From contig CAUYLG010026801.1 in NCBI GenBank assembly GCA_963573385.1, positions 1-64,000 on the forward strand: DNA of 64,000 nt, written 5' to 3'. A program made the position numbers and the translations under genes. Positions 1-12,425 of the stretch are shown one piece after another (positions within the stretch are counted from its first letter, which is position 1; every line of letters begins with the position of its first letter). This stretch comes from Cacajao melanocephalus (taxonomy: Eukaryota; Chordata; Mammalia; Primates; Pitheciidae). The notes beneath the pieces were generated by a model, which had not been told where the DNA came from, ran no database searches, and worked only from the letters and a program-made list of their open reading frames with translations.

Positions 1-335
1 CAACAGGAGTTAATGATCATAAATATATATGCACCCAATATAGGAGCACCCAGATACATAAGACAAGTTCTAAATGACTTATAAAGAGACTTGGACTCCT
101 GCACAATAATGGTGGGAGATCTTGACACCACATTGTTAATATTCGATGGATTAACGAGATAGAAAATTAATAGGGACATCTATGATTTGAATTTAGACCT
201 GGAATAAGTAAACTTCGTGAATATCTATAGAATTCTTCACCCCAGGTCTCCAGAACATACATTTTTCTAGTATCATATTACACCTATTCTGAAAGTGACT
301 ATATAATTGGAAGTAAATCACTCTTCAGCATTTGC
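1..335 (+). mobile_element. L1 ORF2 endonuclease-region fragment (pseudogenic)
   Basis: The sense strand matches the endonuclease part of primate L1 ORF2. The 'aaatatatatgcacccaat' stretch encodes the usual INIYAPN segment, and the homology runs on through the 'ggaagtaaatcactc' region to about 335. The left end is cut by the window edge. The frame is broken by stop codons within the first 60 codons. At the position of the conserved GDFN active-site motif the sequence reads GDLD, so a key asparagine is lost. It is a dead fragment with no L1 3' end beside it. The L1 assignment is firm; the subfamily (L1PB or an older L1PA) is a guess. Confidence 0.9.
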
Positions 336-460
336 ATAGCATTTCACAGACTTAAATGAAATATTTGTTGGCTGTTTGTTATTTTCTTCCCTTATTCGTT
401 CCTGTCTCTGTTGTTAAGCACAATTATCGTCATAAAAGAGGTTTTTAATACCTGTTCCTA

Positions 461-567
461 GATTGCATTCCTGCCTGGGCGATAGAGCAAGAATCCTGTT
501 CTCTCTCCCTCTTTTTCTTTCTTCTTCTTTCTTTCATGGAAAAAAAAAAAGAGAGAGAGAGAGAGAA
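461..567 (+). mobile_element. Alu 3'-end remnant with CT-rich, A and GA tract
   Basis: A short stretch reading 'cctgcctgggcgatagagca' matches the last part of an Alu right arm. It is followed by a pyrimidine-rich tract (about 501-536), an A run (540-550) and a GA dinucleotide run (551-567). Only about 45 bases of Alu body remain. The tail looks like a decayed poly-A region that grew into microsatellite. Confidence 0.7.
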
Positions 568-689
568 TGAAATTTTCCAATATTTGACCCATAACAGTTA
601 GGGTATATGTTACCAAGACGTGTAGCTTCTAATCAGCAAATATACTCCCATTGTAAGATTAAACGGCAACATATGTTATTGAACCAAAC

Positions 690-1344
690 TGGCCTCCTCT
701 AGCCTGGTACAGTAATACTGGATATCCGCACTGAGGTTTGCAGTGGGAAAAAGGAAGATCTTTATTTGCAGTTTGACAAGCAAGGAAGGCCAGGCAACTT
801 AATGCTGAATTCCTGACCTCCCCATGGCTTGCAGGTAAGGGTTTTTAAAGGCAGGAGTACGTTTTTGTCCTAGAAGAGCAGGATATCTTGAAGCAGGGGC
901 TTACAGGTCATAGGTAGGAGCAAAGAGTTTCTGATTTACAGTTGGTTAAGAAAGAAAAGCTTTGTTTAACAATTTGGGGTCAGTAGAAGAGAGTGTTAGC
1001 TCTGGATAGTGAATGCGACTTTCTCTGGGCTCCCTAGAAAGAATTCAGAACGAAGAATGATGGTCAGAGTCCAGTCACCAGTTCTCCCTTATCTGAGGTC
1101 TGTGTGCCAGTGAATCCATTTGGTGGAATTTCTGAAAAACAACTCAGAGACACATGTTAAGATGTTGCCTTTAGTTTCTATAGAGGAACTATCTTGTGGT
1201 TCTAGCTTCTTTGGCTATTGTTTTAAGCTGCTATTACCTTCTTGCTTCTTATGGGGCCTGTTCACTTCTCAGGGCAAGCCAGTGCCTGAAATTTCCCTTG
1301 AAGAAACTCTGGTTTTTCTTATTTCCATGTTTGGGGGTCCCACA
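690..1344 (-). mobile_element. ERV-type solo LTR, antisense (family not assigned)
   Basis: On the minus strand this block begins TGTGGGACCCCC at 1344. It carries a TATA-like TTTAAAAA followed by a CT-rich leader and an AATAAA polyadenylation signal (plus-strand 'ctttatttgc' near 760), and then a U5-like tail toward 690. That order (TG start, TATA-like box, AATAAA, U5) is the layout of a retroviral LTR. I saw no internal retroviral genes beside it, so it looks like a solo LTR. The right edge is clear, the left edge is not, and the subfamily is not claimed. The 76-77-residue open frames inside it are chance. Confidence 0.55.
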
Positions 1345-2804
1345 ATCCCCTAAGGGGGGTGATCTCTGCTCTGTTTGGTGTATACTAGAAACTAGTGTGT
1401 TAAATGGTATATCCATAAACTTTTAATCCATGTCCTAAATTTAGAGGAATTTTCATGAGCTAGAAAACTAAAACACACTGAAAATCCTTTAAACTGAATT
1501 GTTAACCCATTTCAAAATGACTCTTCCCAGGACATGATAATGGATTCATTATGTCATGTTTATATTTGGAATCTCCTAAAGGCAATTTCTAGAACAGCTC
1601 AGAGATGCAGCTCTCAGAGTACCTTGTACTAACATAATATATACTATGACATGTTCCATTTAAGGAGTCCTTTAGGCTCTGAGCTCATTTTTCTGTTGAC
1701 CATTTTCATATCAATTTTTTTATTACTAGATGAAAAGCAGTATTCATAGAAAAATTTAAAATAAAAAAAAAACTTGGCTCATGAGAGCTTATAAGGATAC
1801 TTAGTAAAGTCCCAGAGTTGATTGTTTTCCTGTAATTCTCTGTTTATACATTACTTTGAAGAGTCATATTTCCTTTTCCCAATTGAAAGTTGACTTTTAA
1901 AATTGATATATAGACACTCTCTTCTTAATAATGCCAGTGACATAATTTTTGTTTCTCTCTCTAATTGCATATGTAAGGCTGATATTAGAATGATTCCCAC
2001 TAGACATCACCAAATGTACCTAACCCAGTTATGTTTCCAAGCCGACTTTTGTTATTGTAACATGATTAAAATACCACATTAATTATGTAGAACTCTATAA
2101 AATTGAATTCAACAGAGAAAATAAATGCATATTAATAATACATATGTTATTTATATATATTTTGGTTGAATGAGATGCAGAATATATAATTAATTCACAG
2201 AGATTAACGGTACCTTTTGTATAGTTATTTTCTTTAATCTTATCCAGTTAAGAGAAGAAAACATTTTTCAGAGTGAACCAGGACTTTACATCCTTTGCAT
2301 TAATTTTATTTTAGCTTCATAATGTAATTTGAATACTTACTTGGTGTATTAAAAATTTCCAGAAGTATTCTAGTATTTTTGTAGACTTGGGTTTTTTATT
2401 TACAAAGAACAACTAGAAGTCAATGTCAGAACAGATAGTTTCAGAAGTTTGCTATTATTTTTATTTTAACATAGCAACAGAAAATTTATTTGGTCTATTA
2501 TTTAGAAATGTATATGTGGTTATAGTTCTGGGCACAAATATTTTTGGAGTAAAGTACAGACATGGAAATGGCAAAATGTACCATTGGCGTATAAGGATTG
2601 GTAATTACATTTTTTCTCAAAATAATAGTTCAAGAAAAAATTTGATATGTAGAATGAGGGATAACATGATATAAAGAGATAAATAATTGGTGCAATTTTG
2701 ATTTAAAAATTAAACCACAATTCAGAGACATATTAATCAAAAGGGATGTGTATAGGACCTAAATTATGTCTTGTCAGAGGTCAAACAGGATCACTTATAA
2801 AAGA
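1345..2804. other. AT-rich unique sequence, no feature supported
   Basis: There is no recognisable repeat, exon or RNA gene here. It has scattered A and T runs, such as one near 1764. An 83-codon open frame at 2423-2674 has no family resemblance and sits in AT-rich sequence where such frames arise by chance. Confidence 0.5.
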
Positions 2805-3395
2805 AATTTAATTATTTGCAATAGCCAAGACATGGAATCGTTCATAAATGATTGAATAAAGAAAATGTGGCATTTACATAAAATGGCATATTATTCAGCC
2901 TTGTAAAGATAGGAAATCCTGCCATTTGTTACAGCCTTGAATCTGAAAGATACTATGCTAAGTGAAATAAGCCAAACCACAGAGAGACAGATACTACATG
3001 TTCTCATTTATGTGTGGAATCCAAGAGGCGAATTTATAGAATCAGAAGGTTAAATGGTGGTTGCAAGACGCTGGAAGCAGGAGGAAGTAGAAGTGTTGGT
3101 CAAAGGATACAAAGTGTCAGTTATGCAATATGACTGAACCCTAGAGATTTACTGTATTGCCTATAGCTAACAATACCTTATTGTTTACTTAAAAGTTTGC
3201 TAAGACAGATCTTAAATGTTCTTATCACATGCAAATAATAATAGTAATAATAATAATGGGTGGAAAGTTTTGGAAGGCATGGCAATACTTATGACATAGA
3301 TTGTGATGATGGTTTTACAGGCAGGTGTACACTTATCTCCGAGCTCATTAATTTATAGGCATAAAATATACAGCTTTCTTGGGCCAATCAGGCCC
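2805..3395 (+). mobile_element. L1M-type 3' end (ORF2 C-terminus and 3' UTR)
   Basis: The block follows the L1 order: 'gcaatagccaagacatgg', then 'aatgtggcatttacat', 'ttattcagcc', 'gctaagtgaaataagcca', 'atgtgtggaatccaa', 'ggtcaaaggatacaaag', and a 3' UTR ending near 3395 with 'acaggcaggtgtacactt'. It is the last ORF2 codons plus 3' UTR of an old, 5'-truncated L1. Heavy divergence and many indels place it with the older mammalian (L1MA to L1MB) families. A small AAT tract at 3229-3257 sits inside it. Confidence 0.85.
3229..3257. repeat. (AAT)n microsatellite
   Basis: Interrupted run of AAT units with one AGT variant, inside the L1 3' UTR and probably grown from an A-rich stretch. Confidence 0.85.
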
Positions 3396-3707
3396 CAGTA
3401 AGGTGGTTTAAATATTAACTAATTAAATTTAAAAAGTTTAAGAAGGAAGAAACATTTAATAAAGGAAAATAGTTAAACTCCTGATTTTTGCCAGTCTCTA
3501 GGAAATAATTAAAAGTAGGAACGTTACATTTCAGATATTAATAATAACAGTAACATGAAAGGTAGGACAGGATTTTACCATTTTAACAGAAGATTTGCAG
3601 TACATGGCAGTGAATATAGATAGCACGTTTATGGTTCCAACATACCTCAAAATTAACCACATAAAGGAACATCCTGTTCTATGAGATGTTCATTAAGCTC
3701 AGATTGT

Positions 3708-4036
<329 letters not shown>

Positions 4037-5104
4037 CACTAAAGACACCAAACCAAAATCACTGCATTGCTCAATTTACGACATGTGATTACCATTGTCC
4101 TCTCTATGATTGTCTTATTTCTGAGTCAGTTCCCCTGACTACTGGCAAAATGACTACTACCAATGTAATAAATTGAACGACATTGAATCTGTAAGACAAT
4201 GCATATGGACATGTCTTTTTTTCAAAATTATATTGGAAAGTTCTTATACAATCACTAATGCCTTAATATAATAATATCTCACATTAAGTTTGATAAGCAA
4301 AAGTTTAATGGTTTGCTAATCCAAAAGTTACTACACTTTTTGTAAAATAATGAAAGTTATTCCATTGGATTTCATAACAAATTCACACAAACAATTTCAT
4401 GAGTTTGTTTTTTATTATGTAATAATACATGTCATCATAGGTAATATATGTATACTTCATAAAGTGGTTAACTCACAGGTCATTTGTTCTGTTGACACTT
4501 CTGTTATCCACTCAGAGTATTGGCTGTATTTGTTCGCTGCCATCTTAATAGGCTGCTAATACAGGACAATTAATTTTAAGGGAGTTTGCCTAAGTACAAA
4601 CAATGTGCTTTAATTTCATCTATTCTGAAATCTCAAATTGTTTTATTGATTTTGATTAGCTAATAAACTTTAATGCATAAAGCAGTCGTAGTTACCTGTC
4701 AACATCATTAGATTGAACCTTAGTTCATAGAAATATAGTTTATTAAATGACTAATCTGAGTCGTACCTAAAGAGTGTCCTTTGGACATTGGTTCTCAGGC
4801 TAAAAATATTGCTACTGAAGAATGTATCTGTCAGAATAGTATTTTTGAAACTGTTGATTCAACTAAGCTATTTACACATTTCTCACAAAAGAAATATGTA
4901 AAACGTTGTTGTTCTGAAATCTAGGTGAAATATAGAAATAAAAAATTACCACAATTTATTGGGTCATTTGTTAATAAAGCTTTAGAGTTTTAACAATAAT
5001 TAAGGAATACTAAAGAATAATAAAAGTGTTTTAAATTACTATGAATTTACAAACATAGGGTTTATTTTCCACATATGAAAATACATTTGATAATAGAAAA
5101 ATCC
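4037..5104. other. AT-rich unique sequence, no feature supported
   Basis: Read on both strands, no Alu, L1, L2, MIR or LTR segment was recognised. A 69-codon open frame at 4350-4559 is rich in hydrophobic residues, as expected of AT-rich random sequence. Confidence 0.5.
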
Positions 5105-5930
5105 AAATTCCCCCAAAATATGTTTAAAGAGGTACATTTTGAGCCATTATGAGTGACCATGGCCCCGGTCACACAATCTCAATAAGACCTGATAAAGCGT
5201 GCCTTTGGCTTGATTTTATGCATTTCATGGAGACAGGAATTACAGGTAAAATCATAAATCAATATGAGGAAGGTGTACATTGGTTTGGCCTTAAAAAGAC
5301 CAGACATCTCAAAGCAGAGGGCTGGGGAGATCATAAGTGGGTTTTAGGGATTCTTTAGTTGCCAGTTGGTTGGGAGACTTAAGCCAATGTCTAAAACTTT
5401 AAATCACTAGAAAGAAATGTTTGAGTTGAGATAAGGGGGTTGTAGAGACCAAGGCTCTTAGTATGTAAATGAAGCCTCACAGGTGGCAGCCCGCAGAGAG
5501 AATAGGTGGAAAGAGTATCTTTCCAGATTTCAAAGGTGTCAGGCTCTGAGTTAATCTCACCAGATCTGAGAAAGCCTAGAAAGGAAGAGGTCTGGCTACA
5601 TTAATGGAACATTAATCTAGTGCAAATTTTTCCCACAAAGAAGAGCTTTGCAGAGTCATTTTAGTCTGATGCTCCTGTGGCAGCCATTTCAAAATATGTT
5701 AAAGAAATATATTTTGGGATAAAATCATTTTTACTTCCTTCAGCATCTGCTATCTGTCATGTTATGCTGTATACCAGAAAGTAAGGAAAGTAAGCTACAT
5801 TATATAGGGTTAATAAAACCTGTCTGATGAGATTTTATGGTTTGTAGGGCATGACCCCTGCCGAATCCCTTAGATAGGAATTTGGGCAAGAGAAAAAGAA
5901 GGTCATAGTCCTCACATTTAAAAACTATTA
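5105..5930 (-). mobile_element. Long ERV LTR, antisense (ERV1-like)
   Basis: Read on the minus strand this is one continuous ERV-type LTR. It starts near 5930 with the 'caaattcctatctaaggg' segment and continues through 'gctcttctttgtggg', 'ccacctattctctctgc' and 'gacattggcttaagtctcc'. It reaches a TATA-like 'atgcataaaatcaagc' near 5215 and a U5 that carries 'ccatggtcactcat' near 5150. The polyadenylation hexamer expected just beyond has decayed. No gag, pol or env sequence adjoins it. The LTR class is supported by memory of a common ERV LTR layout; the exact subfamily is not assigned. Open frames inside (for example 5149-5358) are not genes. Confidence 0.7.
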
Positions 5931-7534
5931 TTTTATGTTTCATACAACTTATTATATTTATAAGTGGTATATAATTATAGATTTCTGATTGTCATAATAT
6001 TTTAATATACTTTTCTTTTTTATGTGCTGAAATGTGTCCTGTATGCCATGCTTTTTGTACTCTACACAAATCCTCCATTCCATGTCTCTTTATTCTTTAG
6101 TATATTTAGTATATTTTAGGTCATAGTAATTATACTTTAACGTATTACTTACATGTGGACTTCTTTAACCAGTCATGACTCTCAGATTGTGTTCACGACA
6201 ATAAACTGATGTTTTTCTTAGTTTCTTATTTGTAGACCAGATCCAGACTGACCACTGCAGGACCGTAATAAAGAATTGCTTTCTGATTTATTCCAATGTT
6301 GTGAAAGATTTAGATATAAATGTAAAGAGGAGCTCTAGATCACAAATATTACTTTATTTAATGAATTTAATACATTAAATAGGTGCTGAACTTCTAGAAG
6401 TTCCAAGTCGCTGTGTTTCTTCCTTGTAAAGATAGGTAAGACATGGTTCATACCATTAAGGCACTTAAAGTCCGATGGGGGGATGAAATATTGTTTAGGA
6501 AGAGCTATAACAAAAGGACTTTTTATAAAAGTTCACAAGTTGAAAAGATTACAGAAGGGATATATACCAAGGCACATTTGGGATTTGAGCTTGCTATTTT
6601 ATGGCCACATAAGGTTTAGAAAAATAGAAGGAGAAGGAGGGCATTGTAGGAAGAGCAAAGATAGAGTTGAAAAACACAAAACTTTTTCAAGAAACTGTGT
6701 GTCAGTTTGAAGCCTACAACAGAAGCAGACACTAAGATGGTAAAAGGCCAGGAATTCATTGAAGAATAAAGGGGAAGGAGCTGAAGGAGACAGGGTGAGC
6801 CTTGAGATTAATGCAGGTTTAACACTTATAAAAGAAGAGGTGGGCAATGAAGGATTTGATAGAGGCTCAGGACTAAGTGCAGGTCTAAGAAAAATTTGAC
6901 CAGCTGATGGTATAGCTGGAGCCAAGGTACCAGCAATAATTGCCTGGCCACTCAGACTTTATTGGGAAGCAGCCCAGGTGAAGCATGGCCTCTGTATTGA
7001 TGGGTGGCCACTGAAGATGATGGGCAGCTATGGCTCCTGCAACAAGTTGAAGGAAATTTGAGTGGCAGATATCCATGGACACCTCATCCATCTGCAGGTA
7101 TGCCAAGTGGTTTCCATTGGCTGGAACATATACAATGTAATGCAGGGAAGAGGCTGGAACCACATGAACCACATGAAAGACCTGAAATGGCATGATTAGG
7201 AATGTGTACTTTATCAAATGGGAAGATGGAAAAGTTTTAGACTTGTATGTAGAAATATCATTTAGAAAGAATTATTTAGGACTATATCTAAATCCATATA
7301 CCTATGAAATTTTTTTAAGTGAGCATATTGGCTACACAGACTCACTTAGTATCTACTGTAGTAGTTCAACTGAAAAATGATGACCCAAATGTTAGTGGTA
7401 GTGGTTGAAATGCAATGTCAGGCAAACAGATTGATAACAGAATCAAATATTGGGATGAGATAATAAGGAAATTGAACGAATGAGAAGAGAAGTTATTCCC
7501 AAGTTTAAGTCTAGATTTCTTGAACAGTGTTGTT
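5931..7534. other. Unassigned sequence with a purine-rich block
   Basis: No repeat could be named. The stretch 6600-6890 is purine-rich and vaguely like antisense L2, but too diverged to call. Overlapping open frames on both strands at 6599-7217 (108 and 110 codons on minus) have no recognisable motif, and frames on opposite strands overlapping like this are typical of noncoding DNA. Confidence 0.45.
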
Positions 7535-8070
7535 GCCATCCGTTTATTCATGTATTCAACAAATATGTTTTCTATTATGTGCCAAATACTATTTTAAACA
7601 TCAGTGTTACGAAGAGACAAAAATGGAGTTTACATTTGAGTGTGGTGAGATTATCATTACCAAGTGGTGATATCTGTCGGAAAAGAAAGCAGAGGGTGTA
7701 GAGGAACAAGGAGTGCCAGGGAGGTGAGAAGAGTGATTTTTTTTTAAATAGGGTGATAAGACACCTCAGCAAAATGTTGGTTGAAAAACAAACAGATAGT
7801 TGAAGAAGCAAGCCGGTGACGATCTGAGGCAAATTAACAAACAAAGGAACCAATAAGGGCAAATGGTTTGAAATAACCATGCTTGATATGCTCAGCAGAC
7901 AGTAAGGGGCCAGAGAGTTGGAGAAAAGAGAGTGACAGGGAGGATAGCAGAAAACAATTCCAGAGATTAATGGGCAATGTTGATTAGGGAGTGGTATCTT
8001 TTAAGACAGCGCGTAAAATTAAAGGTCATTTTTTGAACACGGGAATAACGTGATCTGTCTTCACTCTTCA
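7535..8070 (-). mobile_element. L2 LINE 3' region, antisense
   Basis: The plus strand starts 'tattcatgtattcaacaaat' and 'ctattatgtgccaaatact', the reverse complement of the typical L2 3' end. It then runs through diverged versions of the 'gatctgaggcaa', 'agtaaggggccagagag' and 'aacgtgatctgtct' segments of the L2 3' half. It is about 530 bp, heavily mutated and old. A T run at 7738-7745 interrupts it. Open frames here on either strand are shadows of this repeat. Confidence 0.75.
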
Positions 8071-8944
8071 CTCTGCTTACTCTTGAGAAGAGACCATAGG
8101 TGAGCAAGTTCAGAAACAGGGCAATCTTATGCAAAATGCTTTCAATACCAGGCAGAAGATGTTAGCAATGAGCATGGCGAGAAGATTTCAGATTTTGTAT
8201 ATATTAATCAGACATAATCAGATGTTAAAAATTGCTTCCCTGTCATTGTTATGCATATTTACTTCTCAAAGTTTGGAACAATGGTAATAAACATATGTGT
8301 TATGTTACTTCAAATAAGAAAATTAAACTATATTGTACATTCCATTGAGTGGAGCTGGTGATCTGTTTGGAATAAATAAAATATATCATTCTTCTTCCAG
8401 TAGTCTTCAGAAAAATAGTTTGTTTCACAAAATTTTATTATTACTCCCATTAATATTTTTCACAGAAATTAAAGAAGACTTTGCAGATGCTGATTCATTT
8501 GTTGAAAATATGATTTCCCTTCCTCATAGTTTAGCTCTTGATTTAGTACTGCTTCAGTGGAAAAGTCTTTCCTGACAGAGAGCCCACATCACAGATTTCC
8601 ATATCACCACTTTGTCCTCCCACAGCCCTCCTTATGTTACCTGCTGTGACACTTAATCTTTGCATATCTTGTGATTTAAACTTCTCTCTTCTCTTTAGCT
8701 GAGTAGTCCTTTCTACTGAATGAAACTTCTTCTTCGGCTTCATTATACAGTTATTTGATTGACCAATTAATAATGCATGTTTATAGTTATTCACATATTG
8801 AAAAGTCATAGCTTCTCCTAAATTTACTAAACCTCATCCATTCTCACAAATTTAAATGACTTACTATGCTAAATCTCCATATAAGAACGGGCTCCCAAGT
8901 GGAGATTTACATTTATTAATGTCTTTAAGAGATCTGTAACTGAA
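8071..8944. other. No feature supported
   Basis: AT-rich, no recognisable repeat. Open frames at 8333-8575 (+) and 8543-8809 (-) overlap each other and have no family resemblance. Confidence 0.45.
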
Positions 8945-9000
8945 ATGATGACAGTATTTAGGGCAGTGTTTGGCACATAGAAAGTGCTCAATATGGCTTT
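8945..9000 (+). mobile_element. MIR/L2 3'-end fragment
   Basis: The segment 'gggcagtgtttggcacatag' followed by 'aagtgctcaata' matches the shared 3' end of MIR and L2 elements. Too short to say which. Confidence 0.6.
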
Positions 9001-10768
9001 TCACCCCCACTCCCATACTATTGTTTGGTGATCATACTAATCATTTCTTTTTTGAAATGCTTGGAGGGATAGATGTTATAAGTGGAGTACTTGCTTTAAA
9101 CTATAAACATTTGTTTAATTTTTCTTGTATTTTAATTTTGATTAAAGCTTTGCTATAAAAACTAAATTTAATAATGTACTTATATCACTGCATTCCAATA
9201 TTTTTGCCAGTTTTTTCCCAAATTCCTCCAATTTCTAAATTTATACAGTTGCATAATGGGGCTATCAAGTGTTCCACAAGGTAGTAATAGTCTTACAGTT
9301 TTGGCACATTATGGTATGCCAGTATTATTATTATTATTATTGTCATTCGTTATTTTCTTAATTATAGAATAAAGCACATTTGAACAATTATAACTAGAAT
9401 AATCAAATGGAGTGTTTCACCCTTGTTAATAAGAAAAACACTAGATATTGTGGCAGTTATCATCTAAAGTGGAGAATGTATTCGGTTATGTGTAAAAGTG
9501 TAGAATGAAGGACTTAGAAATAAGATGTCATGGAATTTTAACTTGATATGAAAAGATATAGTAAAAGTTTAAGAAACTTTCTAAAACTTTCCTGTCAATT
9601 AAGAAAAAGAACCATCGTAATTCCTCAGTCTCTCCAGGAAGAATGAATTATTGCCAGGGAGAAGCTGTAGCAGAGAATAGCAAAGCAAGTTTGAAATCCT
9701 AGCTTTTCCATTCTCCACTCTTACGAAATAAAGCTTTTTAAAATTACATTTTTCTTTGAAACAATTAATTGAATTAACTCAAATATTATACTATCTAAGT
9801 AGAAATTTAAACGTATGACAGGAGTATAAAGGAAGGCCCTAGAATTATCTTATGCCCTACCTGGTGAGTATTAGTAAGACCCTACATTTGTCAGTTTCTT
9901 TCACTTTATGTTTATGTCAAATCAAAATATTCTCAGTTCCTTTCCTCTTTTTTTAAATTTCTCTCTTTCATAACTGACCAGAATAACCTTTCCCTTTATG
10001 CACCTTCAATAAGAATAATAATCTTATTCCTCAAAATATATGTATTAGATTTAGGTGGGCTATGTTTGGAGCAAAACAATTTCAAAAGAAAGAAACATTG
10101 AAAATGATAGATGTAGGTAGATTATATTCCTTGGTGTCTTAAAATAATTTTGTCATTTGGCTATCTGCTTCTAAGCATTTTCTTTTAAATGAGAAGTGGC
10201 ATTGTTTTTTGTGTCTATCACATTAATATACTGAGGGGTTGCAAAGAGAAGTAGACATGAAAATTGATTTATATTCCATTGGGACAACAGATGGCACCTA
10301 AAAAAATGTCTAGGAAGAGCAAATCCTATTTTCAGATCAGGTTACAGAGTGCTTGATAGGGTACCACACAATTATATTCTCAAGTATATTGAGAACCATA
10401 AATCTATTTAAAAATTTCTTTTTTGTGTGAGATTATAACATTTTTGCTTATTAATACCAATAATTCTATATGCTTGTATAATTCCTGTTTGGTTAGAGAT
10501 TATAAATCACACATCAAAACACATTAGGTAACAATATATCCTCCAAAGTTTTTTCTTATTTTTACTTGACTTTTATATTTTTACAATTGTGTGGAACCAG
10601 TTCTTGTCTTGAATTTTCCTTTCCTAGATAACATTATAAAGGAAACAACTTCTTGAGTGGTACTTCAGGAAATAAACATCCCCTTGGATTGGTTTCAAAA
10701 CAAAACTATTTTGTATTGAATTTTACTCCATAACCTTTACTATTATAGGGAGGTAGATAAACAGGTAG
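9001..10768. other. AT-rich unique sequence with a small (TTA)n tract
   Basis: Contains a short ATT/TTA tract at about 9322-9342 and nothing else I could name. It has many A/T runs and is CpG-poor. Confidence 0.5.
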
Positions 10769-11070
10769 ATAAACAGTGAGGGAGTCTCCCCCTGTTGCCA
10801 GGTTGAAGTGCAGCCTGGAGGCACCATTTTGGGTCACTGCAACCTCCAACTACATGGTTCAAGTGATTTTCCTGCCTCAGCCACCTGAGTAGCTGGGATT
10901 ACAGGCACAAGCGACCACGCCCAGTTATTTTTTTTATTTTTAGTAGAGACAAGGTTTCGCCATGTTGACCAGGATGATCTCCATCTTCTGACCTTGTGAT
11001 CCACCCACCTCAGCCTCCCAAAGTGCTGGAATTACACCTGTGAGCCACCACGCCTGGCCAATAAACAGTG
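10769..11070 (-). mobile_element. Antisense Alu with 10-bp target-site duplication
   Basis: An antisense Alu body at 10779-11060 carries 'agtagctgggattacagg', 'tttttagtagagacaagg' and 'tgaccttgtgatccaccc', ending in 'gccaccacgcctggcc'. The T-rich head is lost. The repeat 'ataaacagtg' flanks it at 10769-10778 and 11061-11070. It lies directly against the MaLR LTR that starts at 11071. The 'ttgtgatcc' diagnostic favours a later S-type Alu over AluJ. Confidence 0.9.
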
Positions 11071-11416
11071 TCTTAGTCCATCTTAGCTGCTGTAACAAAA
11101 ATACCATAGAGCAGGTAGCTCAATAACAAAAATTTATTTATCACAGTTCTAGTGGCTGAGAATTCCCAGATCAACATGCTGACAGATTCAGTGTCTGGGG
11201 AAGACTTCGTTTTCTGGTTCAAGATATCTGTTGTGTCCTTGCCTGAGGAAAGGGTGAGGGAGTACTCCCTCTTCACATTTACAAAGGCACACTTCCATTG
11301 ACCAGGGCAGCCTCTTGACCCAATCACCTACAAAAAACCCCCACCTCTTAATACCATTACCTTGGGGAAGGATTTCAACACATGAATTTTGAGAGAACAC
11401 ATTCAATCTATAGCTG
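11071..11416 (-). mobile_element. MaLR-type solo LTR (MST/MLT1 group), antisense
   Basis: The plus strand reads 'tcttagtccatcttagctgc', 'aaatttatttatcacagttc', 'agattcagtgtctggggaag', 'ccaatcaccta', 'cctcttaataccatta' and 'caacacatgaattttgagag', ending 'tctatagc'. This is the reverse complement of a MaLR LTR, with the polyadenylation signal region near 11135. The whole LTR appears present at about 345 bp, with no internal sequence. The open frames at 11073-11466 come from it. Confidence 0.8.
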
Positions 11417-11427
11417 TAAGATAGATA

Positions 11428-11431
<4 letters not shown>

Positions 11432-11460
<29 letters not shown>
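11432..11460. repeat. (GA)n microsatellite
   Basis: Uninterrupted GA dinucleotides, about 14 units, just downstream of the MaLR LTR. Pure enough to be length-variable between individuals. Confidence 0.95.
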
Positions 11461-11463
<3 letters not shown>

Positions 11464-12254
11464 CATCTCAATGAGATTAAAAAAGGATATGGACCTAGTC
11501 TTGCTTCAGAAAGACTATAGTACAAAACTGCAGTGGAATCCAGAAGGTTAAGGACCCAAGCCTTACCACTAGAAATTCAAAACTCCTAAAGCAATTCAAG
11601 AGGTAGACTTTTAGTAGAATTACCTCATTTTATTAGAAATAAAAATATTTTTATATTGAAAACCTGGGTGTTTATTATTTATTAAAAATAGAAGTAATAG
11701 GCATCTAGTTAGCATTCAAGAAAAATATCACAAAAAATGAAAGTTACCAAATTTGAAAACTTTTTTTGATGTAAAGCTGTATAACATATAAGTAATGCTA
11801 TCAATTAAAACTGGAATGTATAAATACTGGGAGAGCTTCGAAAAATCCTCAAAAGCTTTAGATCTTCAAAATTTTGAGATTTTGCATCTCAAAACTATGT
11901 ACATTTGGAAAATACATTTTATTGCACATAGTTACATAAGGGATTGGTTAAAGCAATTAAATTATAAAGGTTTAGGATGTGAGTAAATGATTCACTATTT
12001 TTTTTTTTTGCCAAAAATTTCTATGTTTTATTTGCCACAATTCAATTGGTCGACTTATGTAAAAATAAATTATTTTGATTACTTTCAGGTATGTCTAAGA
12101 CCCTCCCTTTCTGTTGAATTTTGGAACATTTTGATGCTTGATAGATGAAGTTTCATCGCACTATTATTGAAGATTTATTATATTTGTAGTAGAGGGGTCA
12201 ATAATACTTCTTGGGAAAATTTTCCAGACCCATTCACCTTAGCTTTGTTCTGGG
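11461..12254. other. AT-rich unique sequence, T run at 11998-12009
   Basis: Nothing recognised except a T homopolymer of about a dozen bases. The 63-codon frame at 11795-11986 is not supported as coding. Confidence 0.5.
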
Positions 12255-12425
12255 ATACCATTTCTCAAACTGTGATTCCCAGACCATTTGCATAAGAATG
12301 ACAATGGATACTTTATAAAAAATCAGATCTTTAGGCTCCACCCGAGACTTTTTGGACGTATATATCATGCAAGCTGCAATTTTAACTAGCTCCTTGTATG
12401 ATTATTGGGTGTATAAAGCCTAAGA
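12255..12425 (+). mobile_element. MER5A-like hAT-Charlie element
   Basis: The sequence follows the MER5A layout: 'catttctcaaactgtgattc', 'ccagaccatttgcata', 'aggctccacccgagactt', then a diverged 3' half. MER5A is a short non-autonomous hAT element with no coding capacity. The terminal inverted repeat at the right end is not clear. Confidence 0.75.

Noticed and set aside
6885..7217. 110-codon minus-strand frame as a possible processed pseudogene
   Set aside because: No recognisable protein family, no poly-A tail, no flanking direct repeats.
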